Position numbers and translations under genes: made by a program. DNA of 64,000 nt from Macrotrachela quadricornifera (Eukaryota > Rotifera > Eurotatoria > Philodinida > Philodinidae): contig JAJEKB010021880.1 of assembly GCA_022393335.1 (NCBI GenBank), forward strand, positions 2,134,318 through 2,198,317. Direction: 5' to 3'. Each line of letters opens with the position of its first letter. Position 1 is the first letter of the stretch. A model generated the notes under the pieces. It saw only the letters and a program-made list of their open reading frames with translations, searched no databases and was not told where the DNA came from. Positions 34,146-44,516 of the stretch are shown here, in pieces.

Positions 34146-35474
34146 TCAATTCAAAAGAACTACACCATTGCTACTAATAAAATACATGTTTATAATAGTG
34201 TTTAGTAACATGATAAATATGTAGTTTATATTAATTGAACTGTTAATATTACTTTGTGAAGCTGTTTGTGAGGATGATGAAGTTGCTTGTGAGGATAACG
34301 AAGCTGTTTGTGAAGATGATGAGGTAGCTTGTGAAGATGATGAGGTTGCTTGTGAGGATGATGAGGTTGCTTGTGAAGATGATAAAACTGTTGTTGTTGA
34401 TGTATTTGATGTTAAAAATGATGACATGGTATAAGATGATGGTGGATTTGTTGTACAATTTGGCAAAATACTTGGATAATTTCCTGGTCCAAAACATCCA
34501 ATTAAATATGGATATGTTTGTGTTGTAAAATAAGCATAATTGCCAATTGAATCATAGAACATACCATTGCAAACATCGAAACCACTTGTAACTTGAATAC
34601 CATTTGATGTATATGGTCCATAGATGAGATGACCATCTTTAGCGATACCAATTAGAGTCAATGTTCTATTACTTGAAAACATACTTATACTATATGTTGC
34701 TATATTCGAACGACAGGCAGTATTTTGTGCACATGCTCGAATCAATGTAGAGGATGATGCAGTTACTGGACAACTTGATCCAGTGTGATAATGATAAATA
34801 CCAAATATTTGACAATGAGCTATACATTCATCGACAGATTCGGCAGCACTACCTGATGGTGTAAAATATGGATCGGCGTCATTAGCACTATTTACGTTTA
34901 AAACTGAAACACCATCAATTGTTATTCCTGAAAATATATCTATGTTTATAGATGAATAGGAACGATAATTTGACCATGATGGTACTCTTGTTAAACTTGT
35001 TAGATTACAAACAGCTGTATTAAGTGCACTTTGTGTTGTTACATTTACATTAGGTGAATTGACCGATACATCTGGATTAAAATTAACTTCAAAATCAATA
35101 TTTAATTCAATAAATGTTATATTAGGTGATGGTAAATTTGGACAAAATGGTGGTAAACCATTTGTTTGTACACGAATTTTAACAGTTGAAGAGGAACCAT
35201 TTGTAAAACATGTAACACATAATTTATGATAAAATACACAAGAACCAGAACTAGTGCTACCAGGACAAGCTAAACCAGTTAAATTTGGGCATGTCACAGG
35301 TGTACCTATTGTGGTTGATATGTTGGCAACTGGTACGCTGCTATTGCATGTCGTACGAAATTTTGCCGCAACAGCATTACAATCAGAAAGTGAATTACTG
35401 GCTGTTCCATGCACATTGTTAATATGGTACAGAAGACATACCACAAGTATACAAATCTTGTTATTGACGTTCAT
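34146..35474 (-). CDS. Secreted, probably GPI-anchored YHYH-domain protein
   Basis: A 442-residue single-exon protein. Residues 1-23 are a typical signal peptide ending near NNVHG. About 24-120 are Cys-rich (paired cysteines in TTCNSS, VTCPN, CPGS, CVFYHKLCVTC), which suggests disulphides. About 200-345 form a YHYH domain: the signature YHYH near residue 225-230 follows a Cys in ECIAHCQ, with LTLIGIAKDGHLIYGPY and DVCNGMFYD later. About 360-415 are a Ser/Thr/Gln-rich stalk of 7-residue repeats. The last 25 residues are hydrophobic, as in a GPI attachment signal. Many N-x-S/T sites fit an extracellular glycoprotein. The function of YHYH proteins is not established. The start is the only Met that gives a full signal peptide. 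Confidence 0.85.
   Translation of the reverse strand: MNVNNKICILVVCLLYHINNVHGTASNSLSDCNAVAAKFRTTCNSSVPVANISTTIGTPVTCPNLTGLACPGSTSSGSCVFYHKLCVTCFTNGSSSTVKIRVQTNGLPPFCPNLPSPNITFIELNIDFEVNFNPDVSVNSPNVNVTTQSALNTAVCNLTSLTRVPSWSNYRSYSSINIDIFSGITIDGVSVLNVNSANDADPYFTPSGSAAESVDECIAHCQIFGIYHYHTGSSCPVTASSSTLIRACAQNTACRSNIATYSISMFSSNRTLTLIGIAKDGHLIYGPYTSNGIQVTSGFDVCNGMFYDSIGNYAYFTTQTYPYLIGCFGPGNYPSILPNCTTNPPSSYTMSSFLTSNTSTTTVLSSSQATSSSSQATSSSSQATSSSSQTASLSSQATSSSSQTASQSNINSSININYIFIMLLNTIINMYFISSNGVVLLN
34255..34400. repeat. 21-bp coding tandem repeat in the stalk of the YHYH protein
   Basis: About six copies of a 21-bp unit (plus strand tgtgaggatgatgaggttgc type) encode SSSQATS-like heptads on the minus strand. 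The low divergence between units suggests copy number can change. Confidence 0.8.
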
Positions 35475-36389
35475 CAGGTGAGAAACTGAACAAAAGTGGA
35501 TGTCCTATATAGATTATAGTAGAGATGGAATCAATAAAGTAAACTTCTATCAAATTGGAGCGGTCAGTAAAAATAAAATCTATACTGATCATTTATTGGA
35601 GAGAAATATGGTTGTTTTTAAGTAAAAGATAGATAAAAAGCTTTGAACACAAGTTTGTGTTCGCGCTGTTTCTGACTCAAACCATTGAATTGAAAAAATC
35701 TAGTACTGAACTATAGAATTTATCGCAAGACATACTCTTTTCGAAGATTAAGCAGACTATCAGATCAACCTAGTAATGTACAATTTAAAGATATCAAGTT
35801 TTATGACTGCAACTATGGCAATATTACCACACACTTTTATAACCATTTCCAAAAATACTAACTATTCAATCAATAGTTTAAAACGGACACAGTACAATGT
35901 AACTCAAAGAAAACCGATATTTTTCAATATTCAACTCGTATCCGACTCGACAAGTTCAACCTACCTCTTAAAAAGAGTGAAGGCGAAAACATGGGCATAT
36001 ACGAAAATACGCATGCAGTGGCTATAATGTGCGATTACGTGAGATACGTTTAGATTTCATAAAAAGAAGTTATTGAAATGTCTATCATCTGCAAAAGCAT
36101 GTTAAATGAAGGAGAAGCTCTTTGAAAAATTTGGAAAACTGGAAATTCGTGAGATCAGAAGATCATGTCAAAACAAGAATAGATTTTCGTATGACACAAG
36201 TGATTGTGTTAGATGCTATATTTTTCTAATATATTGGGTTAATAAGAAGTTCTTTGCGTTTTTTTTTGAAAAACTTCCTAGAACGGTCGAGAAAGTTCTA
36301 GAAATTTCCATATTAAAGATATATATGGATATAGATGTTGATCTCGAATTAGAAACGAAGATATCTCGTGAAGAGCTCCTAGTGTTTTT
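35475..36389. other. Gene-free stretch upstream of the YHYH gene
   Basis: It should include the promoter of the YHYH gene on its left side, but no element can be named. Open frames at 35,776-36,027 and 36,106-36,516 show no domain; the second overlaps the mariner remnant in another frame. Confidence 0.35.
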
Positions 36390-37050
36390 GCTACATGTAT
36401 TCCGTTTGGACCGCGAAGCAACAAGCAACATTGGTTCCATCAGTTCAAGAACGGTAACTTCAAACTCGATGATTTACACCCAAAAGTCACTACAAGTGGA
36501 TATGGAGGTCTCTTAAAGCAGCTTATTGAAGAAGATCCTCAATTGACTACATGGTGTTTAGTAGAGCGACTTGAGTGCTCTCATATTACAGTAGAAACAC
36601 ATTTGCACGAATTAGGCAAAATATGGAAATACAGAGTTTGGATACCACATGAGTGGTCATCGTAACTGCGAATGACTTCGCAATCTTATTATAGGCGATG
36701 AGAAGTGGGTGCTATACATTAACTGCATGCACAGACGCCAATGACTGAGCGCTGGTCAAACAGGTGCAAGAACGTCTAAGACTGATCTACATCTTAAGAA
36801 GGTGATGCTGAGCGTATGGTGGGATGTAAAAGGAATCATTCATTGAGAACTTCTTCCAAAAGGGCTGCACCATTTCTGCTAATCTCTACTATCAACAACT
36901 GGATCGGCTTACAGAAAAAAAGTCGACGCGCCAAAAATTATTGGAGTTCGAATGGGTTATCCGTTCCACATCCACCTTATTCTCCAGACTTGGCTTCTAC
37001 AGACTACTATTTATTTCGTTTTCTATCGGAGCGTTGGCAATAAGTCATAG
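36390..37050 (+). pseudogene. Mariner transposase remnant
   Basis: Plus-strand fragments in shifting frames match the mariner order: KQHWFHQFKNGNFKLDDL (end of the helix-turn-helix part), then LLKQLIEEDPQLTTWCLVER and HITVETHLHELGKIW. Next comes a heavily broken stretch around the first catalytic acid (GDEKWV is readable near 36,700), then WWDVKGIIH. The end reads VPHPPYSPDLASTDYYLFR with the third Asp at about 37,010. Numerous stops. No terminal inverted repeats were identified. It differs from the mariner copy at 52.6-53.9 kb. Confidence 0.85.
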
Positions 37051-38299
37051 ATAGTGATGGAACATCGATTATTGAAAGCTAGTTTTATTCTTGATAAAAA
37101 AAACCCGAGAAATTTCTTACTAACCTAATGTATGCTCGACTACAAACAATTTTCTCTTTTCTTGTCTATTTACTTCTTTTTGGTAGTAACAATCATATTT
37201 TGATCGGTTGAACAAAGCTATTGAATGTTAATAATGAAAGATAGATTATTGTTTCTCATTCGGAAAGCTCACCTTTGTCTGTTCACTTTAAAAAAGAAGG
37301 CTTTCTGCGTAAAATAAAAATGCAAATTTGATTGACTACTGCCTCTTGTAGAGAGGTTAACAAACAATTGTTTTTTTTTCTGTTTCTTTTTATACCCGAA
37401 GAGAAAAGAATTAGGCGACACTTTGATTGCTTTTTGCTGTTCTACCAATATTTGGATGAAAAAATACAATACTCAACGCCCAAACACATTAAATAAGTAA
37501 CAATTTCAAATATAAGAAAGCCTTATTCAACATTGTTCGACATTTTTTGTGCGCAGTTCACCAAAACAGTTGACGTTACTAGAGTATTCTTTACACGGTA
37601 ACGACGAGTTTATGCTCTGAAAAAAAATAAGAGAGTATTGTAAAAACAATTTATAGTTTTGTATTACAGTAGAAAATTCTGAAAGGTTCTGCTCAATAAT
37701 GCTGTTCCGTTGATTATGCTATTTGACACAACTATTTTATATATTTTCTTCCTCCCTTCACTTCAAGATAATTTAACATACTTTATCTTGATATATATTT
37801 CAACTATGAAGATAAAATGCATGTACTTTTCTTCTCCAGCTCTGTTAAGTGGTTTACACTATTATTTACTTCAGAATAACATTGCAGCAAATCATTAACA
37901 TGTCAAGAGTATCTATCTTGATTAAATAACTCTGATAAACAATTATAAAAGTATGTTGGTTCTACGATTTATATTTAATATTTTTAGATAAATTTCATCA
38001 TTTCTTTTTTTTTGGTTTACATTATGTGATTACTAATATATCAAAGGGGAAACTTATATATCATTTTATTCTATGTGAACAATTAAATACTTTCTGTTTT
38101 CAAGATAATTTTATTCCAAGAATGTCTTACTCAAGGCATAGATATAATAATACCTCAGGTGAAAATAAATCGTAGACTCAGAAATCTTATATCAAATCAT
38201 AATATAGGATTTTTTTTTGAGATCGATAAAGCGTCAATCTATGCTTTTATCATGCTCCGTAAAATTAAAAATTCATTGCATCTTCATATTGCAACAGCG
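37051..38299. other. Gene-free AT-rich stretch
   Basis: No gene, RNA or repeat structure that I can support. Confidence 0.4.
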
Positions 38300-40715
38300 T
38301 GCTACATCAACTTAGACATAAATCGTTATGAATTCTTCAATTGAGTCTTAATAATTTTACATGGATTGATGGCTTGAATAAGCTTCTCTCGAACGGTGAA
38401 AACCCAAACTTGTATATCATCCTAATAGAAAATTTAAAAAAAAAACACTTTTTTTCTTAAATGAGTATTAAATATCAAAACGATCGTAAGACAGTTTGTG
38501 ATGTATTTCAACAAAATATTCATTTAGCGAATTATGAAAATATATTCCCGTATGTTTGATTGATTTACTATATGCATTGCTTAATATATTTTGTATAATA
38601 ACTTATTTGCTTTGTTATATATAAAAGAAAATTATTATGAATTAAATAACCTTATTTTGTTTATTGAATTTAAGAAATATATAAAAATTGTTTTTTTTTA
38701 TGAAATTCATCTATGTTTTCAAAGAAATTACCAAGTATGAGTTTGAAGTTCTCATGTCCCATTAGAGACGGCTCTCTATTACAGATAGACACAGCACAAA
38801 AAGTTGTTGCCTAACTGAAATTGTTTATTATATACTTATTAAATTATTTATAATGTTTGTATTTTCTTATAATCAATTAAAATGAATAATATAAAGAAGT
38901 AACGCTCGTTTGAGGACTTGCTCAATTCTTTCTCATAGAAATTCCGTTTTGGAACTGTTAGCAAACTATGATTTTTTGATTAATTAATAAAAACTAACCT
39001 CAGATTTGAACTCTCCATATTTTCACTTTATTCTTGGATTAATCAGTGAAGAACGGACACACAAGCAAACACTTCATGTTTGTTAGACTCTTTCTTACGG
39101 GAAAGAGAACAATATTTCTAATAATAAAGAAAAAAAAAGAAATAAACATTTTTATTACTTTATTATTAACTGATGTAATAACGAAATTTTTATTGATACA
39201 TGAACAACATCTCGCAAAACTGAATACAGAATGTGTATGTTGATGTCGCGAACGAAGATAATAATAAATAATAACAATGAATATACACATCAAATGTGAG
39301 AACAAAACCGAAAAATTGGCAAGCGTATTGATTGAATAATATCAATAATGAAGAATACTCGTAAATATATTCTTAAATTTATTGAAAGACATCTTTTTCG
39401 GTTAAGTCAATAATTATAAAAATAAAATAATGGTAAATTAAAAAAAACAAAGTAAATAATCAGTAAGTAGGGATAAGCAAATAAAAGCTAGAGTGACAGT
39501 TAAAACAATTAGAAATAAAATCTTTGTTTGAAATTCGAATATAAATAGGAAAGATCTTTTCTCTGACAATTAATTATTCTGATTGTAAATACCATCTATT
39601 AGATAGTATTCACTTTACATACTTTATATTAACATAATAAAGCTAAAGAAGATATATCACTTCCATATTTTCGTCCCAACGAGGACAAGCTTTTTTAATA
39701 AGTACTTATCGATATTTTTGTGCTTTTGGACCAGATCGATGTTTGAATTTATCAATATTTTGTGGTTTCCGAAACGTATTGAAATATTTCGATCGAATTA
39801 ATTTAGCTTCTTTTTTCTTTTGCTCTAGTTTAACTTCTATGATTTGTTCTAATTCATCTTTTGACTTTATAATCTGCAATTCAAGTTCTTTCAATTTATC
39901 GTTTGACTTGATGATCTGCAATTCAAGTTCTTTCAATTCATCTTTTGACTTGATGATCTGCAATTCAAGTTCTTCCAATTCATCAAATATACATGACAGC
40001 TCTATTCCAACATATGTGTCATTTATAACTGGTATTTCAATAGACCATTTATCTTTGAAACTAGAGACCATTGTTTCAGACGAAGTAAGTAAAATGCTAA
40101 TGTCATTATTTCCTGTCAGTGGATAAAGACCTTTCAGAGTAAATGCCTTTGAGAAATCATCCGGAAGAGAATTGTTGTCGTCATATAAATACATCAAAGA
40201 GTTTAGCTTTCTGTGTTTTTGAGTATTGTAGTGAGTTCTGAGTAATCGACGTTGTTGTCTTTTAGAAAAAAATGTAAAGCAACATTCTTTCGCTATTGCT
40301 AATGTGTGCTGACGAAATCGTGAACTGAAAACATCAACATTGGAGAGAATGGTTAAGATAAAATCGGCGATAAGATTCACGTTATCAGCATCAAGTAAAT
40401 TATATACATTCTTACTTATAGCTATAATGAATTCTGCAGCTGTATTCCTTGTTTCCATTAGATTGGCTTTGTGATATTCAACACGACTTTTTCCAATATT
40501 ATTATTATTATCAGAAGGATTTGATAGAACTAAATGATGTTCTTTCAAAAATGGAATATCAAATGATTTAACACCAAGATAATCAAATAGTTGAAGTGTA
40601 CCTAATATATCTTGATTTTCTGGTAATTCAGTAAATAATGTATATGGTTGTTTTGAGATAATCGAATGAAGGATTGCCATAAACCATGTATATTGAATAG
40701 GAGAATTTAATAAAT
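38300..40715. repeat. Segmental duplication, copy A
   Basis: This region and 61,305-64,000 are direct copies. They align from about tcaacttanncataaancnt at 38,306/61,323, through a shared non-coding part (caaaacgatcgta, tttgattgatttactata, gtaagtagggataagcaaat), into the BTB-like gene. The duplication probably continues left of the gene start, but copy B runs off the window. Identity is high near the gene and lower towards the left end. Confidence 0.85.
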
Positions 40716-40893
40716 ATTCACCATTTTCATTTCGAGTAGATAAAAAATCATGTTCATGTGCCACAATAGCAGATAAATAAGGAATAGAATCAAGTTGTTT
40801 TTGATTTAGATGAATACGTTTATTAGAAGTAGTAAAACGAAATGTATACATTAATTTTTCAGTTTTATTATTTATTTCTAATATTTCAGCCAT
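39706..40893 (-). CDS. BTB/T1-like protein with coiled-coil C-terminus
   Basis: A 395-residue protein if started at the Met at 40891-40893 (MAEILEINNK). The frame is open 71 codons further upstream, but that part is low-complexity, Cys/Tyr/Ile-rich and runs through a TATA repeat, so it is taken as 5' leader. Residues about 15-105 look like a BTB/T1 (KCTD-type) fold: strand TFRFTTSNKRIHL, then LDSIPYLSAIV, a D/N-G-type turn, an FMAILHSII helix, and LFDYLGVKSFDIP. About 130-230 are helical and unassigned. About 318-363 hold three 14-residue repeats of the type KDELKELELQIIKS (42 bp each), predicted coiled coil. The tail is basic (KHRSGPKAQKYR), a possible nuclear signal. BTB proteins often act as substrate adaptors for cullin-3 ligases; that role here is only inference. 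A partial paralogue is at 63,027-64,000. Confidence 0.72.
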   Translation of the reverse strand: MAEILEINNKTEKLMYTFRFTTSNKRIHLNQKQLDSIPYLSAIVAHEHDFLSTRNENGEYLLNSPIQYTWFMAILHSIISKQPYTLFTELPENQDILGTLQLFDYLGVKSFDIPFLKEHHLVLSNPSDNNNNIGKSRVEYHKANLMETRNTAAEFIIAISKNVYNLLDADNVNLIADFILTILSNVDVFSSRFRQHTLAIAKECCFTFFSKRQQRRLLRTHYNTQKHRKLNSLMYLYDDNNSLPDDFSKAFTLKGLYPLTGNNDISILLTSSETMVSSFKDKWSIEIPVINDTYVGIELSCIFDELEELELQIIKSKDELKELELQIIKSNDKLKELELQIIKSKDELEQIIEVKLEQKKKEAKLIRSKYFNTFRKPQNIDKFKHRSGPKAQKYR

Positions 40894-42668
40894 TATTAAC
40901 AAGATAGATATTACGGGTTGGTGTACGTACGAAAATGTGTCTCGAAACCAAAGAGGGATCAAGATCAATATTCGTTTATAGACTTGAAGAGAAGAGGGAT
41001 AAACACATAGAGATAGATAAAAGAAATGAAAGAAAGAGCATTCCCTCCGTAGCAGAGAAAACGAACATGTACATGTGTATATATATATATATGTATGATG
41101 ACTCATACAGACAAATCCAACAAGAATTCATCCTAACAGCAAGGAGGAACAAACTGATTTTAATAACTGAAAACTTCTTGAAATCACCTGAAATCACATG
41201 AAATCACTTGAAATCAGTTTGCTCCCCCTTGACTAACAGCAGAAAAAAAACGAAATACAGGGAAAAACCACAATGGAAATACTCACTGCATCACATTACA
41301 TTTCACTTTATTCAAAGCTTGTTATGTAAAAAGGAAAAAACGAATATTTATTTTAATAATCATCCTTGCATTAATGACTAATACACATATCGGTTTTTTC
41401 TAGTGCCGGGCCGTAAGCTGTAAGAAGCGTTATACGTTCGTTTTCATATCGTCGTAAGTCGTGACAGAATAGAAAAAGAAAAGTCGTGATATAGACAAAT
41501 ACAATTGTAAAAGCTACGGAAGAACGAAAGAACAAGTATATCACAGACGGCGTAACGAACGTCTTATGTTCGCCTGACGTTATCATGTACATTGATATAC
41601 GAACAAAACGAAGAAAACGATTCTTGAAATTGTATTTTTAATCTTGAAATAAATTTTCTTAAATGTTTTTTTTTTGTATAGTATAATAATAAGTGAGGAA
41701 ATAATTAATCAGAGCAGCTAGCATCATTATCCTCTTCCTATTTTTAGTATGTTTTAGTATAATAATCCTATTGACTGTTTAATTAAATTATATCAATCTA
41801 TTAAGTGTATTCAAATTTCACTCATCTATTTTATCACAACATGCGATAGTTCAATAGTAATAAATAACAAAAATATATGTGTAAATATATTGAAGAATAG
41901 TAATATATGTTCTTAAACTACTTTTTATTTCAAAATGGCAAAATATTAGCATTCCCAGGCGTTAGTCCAAACTGTCTGTTAAAAATTCAGCGACTAGTCA
42001 CTGAAAAAATTTTTTTTCCATAGTACCCTTTACTGGTATACATAAATATATGATCATTTTTTATTACGATGGAAAAATTTCTTACGTTATTTCGTGACAG
42101 ACGTAACAAATACAACCTTTCTTTATAGTCATTTGGTTATCCTTTTGCATTCAACGTCATTACGTTATACCACAGATGAATGTCTTACAAAGAGGAAGCA
42201 AAAAATTTTTCGCAACAGAACGAAAGAAATACGTATATGAATTTATGTATATTCGGAAGAACAGAAAAAGCTGACGGTATAACGTTATAATTTTTTTTTC
42301 TTTCTTTCATTTGTTTGCTATAAAGAAATATCATGTTGCGACATACGAATATGTTTCGGTCCATCACTGGTTTTTTCCAATTGTTGTTATTGGTGGACAT
42401 ATCGTCAATAGAGTGATTGATATTGGAATAAATGCTTCTCACTACACTATTTTATAACAACAATACAAAAAATAAATCATACGAAATTATGTTAATATCA
42501 GTTTAAAAAATTTTGCAAAATCTAAAAGTTCTCAGTGACATCTTTTATTATTTTATATTATAACATAGCTAGTTAATTCAAAAATATTGTTATTGAAACT
42601 AATAAGGTTCGTGTAGTAACAATAGATAATGTTTGCAAAAGGAAGGGATCACTTTTAATACGTGAGAG
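40894..42668. other. Gene-free stretch
   Basis: It includes the 5' leader of the BTB-like gene, with a tatatatata run at 41,080-41,092 and a four-copy 9-10 bp microrepeat (gaaatcacctgaaatcac type) at 41,178-41,216. Other open frames are not coding-like. Confidence 0.4.
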
Positions 42669-42672
42669 TTAA

Positions 42673-43384
42673 GGGCCTCCCCCCCCCCCGGGTCAAAAAT
42701 CTATTTTTTTTCCAGAGCACACAATCTTACTGAAATTTTTACTGAATATGTATCTGACCTTTGATAGTTTTCAGTAAAAAATTGAGCTCATAATATTAAG
42801 TTTTGCGAGAGTTATCCTAACATTAAGGGCTAAAAAGTAGGTGTCCGTCGGGCAAAGATTTTTTCCTCAATTTTAATGATATCGACCTCGGGATAGCGTC
42901 AGAATGTACAGAACACTTGCCACTATAACCGAACAGAGCCGGTTTTTTGGAAAAAAAAAAAATTTTTTTTGAAAAAGGTTTTTGAAAACAATTGAGGTTA
43001 ACGTTTTAGAAAACTGGATTTTTTCATAAATAACTAAATTGAAAACAAAAATTCCGGCTCTGTTAGGTTGTAGCGCCGAGCTTTAGCTTCATTTTAAAAC
43101 CTTCCCGAGCGTTCTAGCGTTTAAAATGGGGGATAAATCTTTGCCGCACTGACAGATAAAACACAAAAAAACACTTTCGAGAAAAACGCAAAACAAATTT
43201 TTACTTTAAGCATTTTTCTGTGTTAGGCGTTTCGGAAAAATCGTTATAAAACCCTCAAAAATCATCAGAAAACCAATAAATCATAGTGCATTCGAAAGTA
43301 CAGACTACGGGCTATCTAATTATGTATAAATCTCAAAATCGATATTTTTGACGAAAATTATTTTTTTTGACCCGGGGGGGGACC
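42673..43384. mobile_element. 712-bp TTAA-flanked element (family 2, copy 2)
   Basis: TTAA lies at 42669-42672 and 43385-43388. The termini are GGGCCTCCCCCCCCCCC followed by GGGTCAAAAA on the left and, in reverse complement, GGTCCCCCCCCGGGTCAAAA on the right. Read in reverse, its sequence matches the copy at 31.38-32.23 kb from the end inward (cgtcaaaaatatcgatttt, tttcgaatgcactatg). The internal palindrome (gaacagagccgg / ccggctctgttaggttgtag) is shared as well. No open frame. Confidence 0.87.
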
Positions 43385-43843
43385 TTAATCTTTTTAAAAA
43401 TTTAATAGAAATTTCGTCTCTTCTCAGTATTATAGAAATGAAAAGAAGTTACGTTCCGAATGCCTCATTTCAAAGCCTTTGAAATTCATTTAATATGATA
43501 TTTATAATTAATCTTTATAGAACATGAAAACTAAATATAATTTTTTTGTCTTTCTATCACAGATACTTTTTTTTAATTATAATGTAAGAGAGTAGTTCGA
43601 TGAGTTTACTGAAACTTTCTTTTAAATTCCATATTTTGATCTTGAAATAACTTAGTAAAATATGAGGTATGATCAGATTTCCCAAAAAAGAAATTTCTGA
43701 AAATATCAAAATTTCCATAAACAGCATTTAATGACAACATGTGTAATTACGACAACTTTACAGAAAATTTAACAATTACAATTATATGAGAAAGAAATTT
43801 TCACATAATTTCGCAAATCTTCATACGACATCAAAAACAAAGA

Positions 43844-44516
43844 ACGGGGGTGGATAAGAGTGCAAACCGGCCTATCCATAGATTTCCAAAAAAACTACAA
43901 CATCAGATGCAGAATTTAACGGTGATTCTTTCAGTAATAAATTGAACACGTTTTGAAAAGAATTGCATGAATTTCGGTATTCATTTATAGGTTATTTTTT
44001 CTCCTATTTTGCTAACCACTACGTTGAAAATTCTTTACTCAATCACTATCATCAAATAGTCTCATTTGATAGATCTCTACAAACTGGTGTACTTGTTTCT
44101 TTTTTTAGGCAGCGGCCAAAAAAAATTTAGAGTGACACGCTGTCTAAAATAATTGAAATATGTGGTGCTGATCACTTTATTTTGTTTCCATTATTCAAGA
44201 CAGTGTGTCACTCTAAATTTTTCTGGCCAGTTTCTAAAAAAGGAAAAAAGTATGCCAGGCTGTAGAGCTTGAAGAGTCCTATCAAATGAGACTCCTTGTT
44301 GGTAGTGATTGAGTAGTTTTGAGTAAAGAATTTTCAAAATAGTGATTAGAAAATAGGAGAAAAAATAGCCTATAAATCAATACCGAAATTCATGCAGTTC
44401 TTTTGAAAACGTGTTCAATTTATTACCAAAAGAACCATCGTGAAATTCTACGTCGGGTGTTGTAGTTTTTTTCAAAATCTAAGGGTGGGCCGGTTTGCGT
44501 TCTTATCCGCCCCCGT
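43844..44516. mobile_element. 673-bp foldback element with about 305-bp arms
   Basis: Arms 43844-44147 and 44198-44516 are inverted copies over nearly their whole length, with a loop of about 50 bases. The termini are ACGGGGGTGGATAAGAGTGC on the left and ACGGGGGCGGATAAGAACGC on the right in reverse complement. The innermost part of the arms (tttagagtgacacgctgtct) is also paired. No open frame and no clear target-site duplication. Confidence 0.88.

Noticed and set aside
39706..41106. Full 466-codon frame as the BTB-like protein
   Set aside because: The first 71 codons run through a TATA repeat and low-complexity sequence. The Met at 40891-40893 directly precedes the conserved domain.
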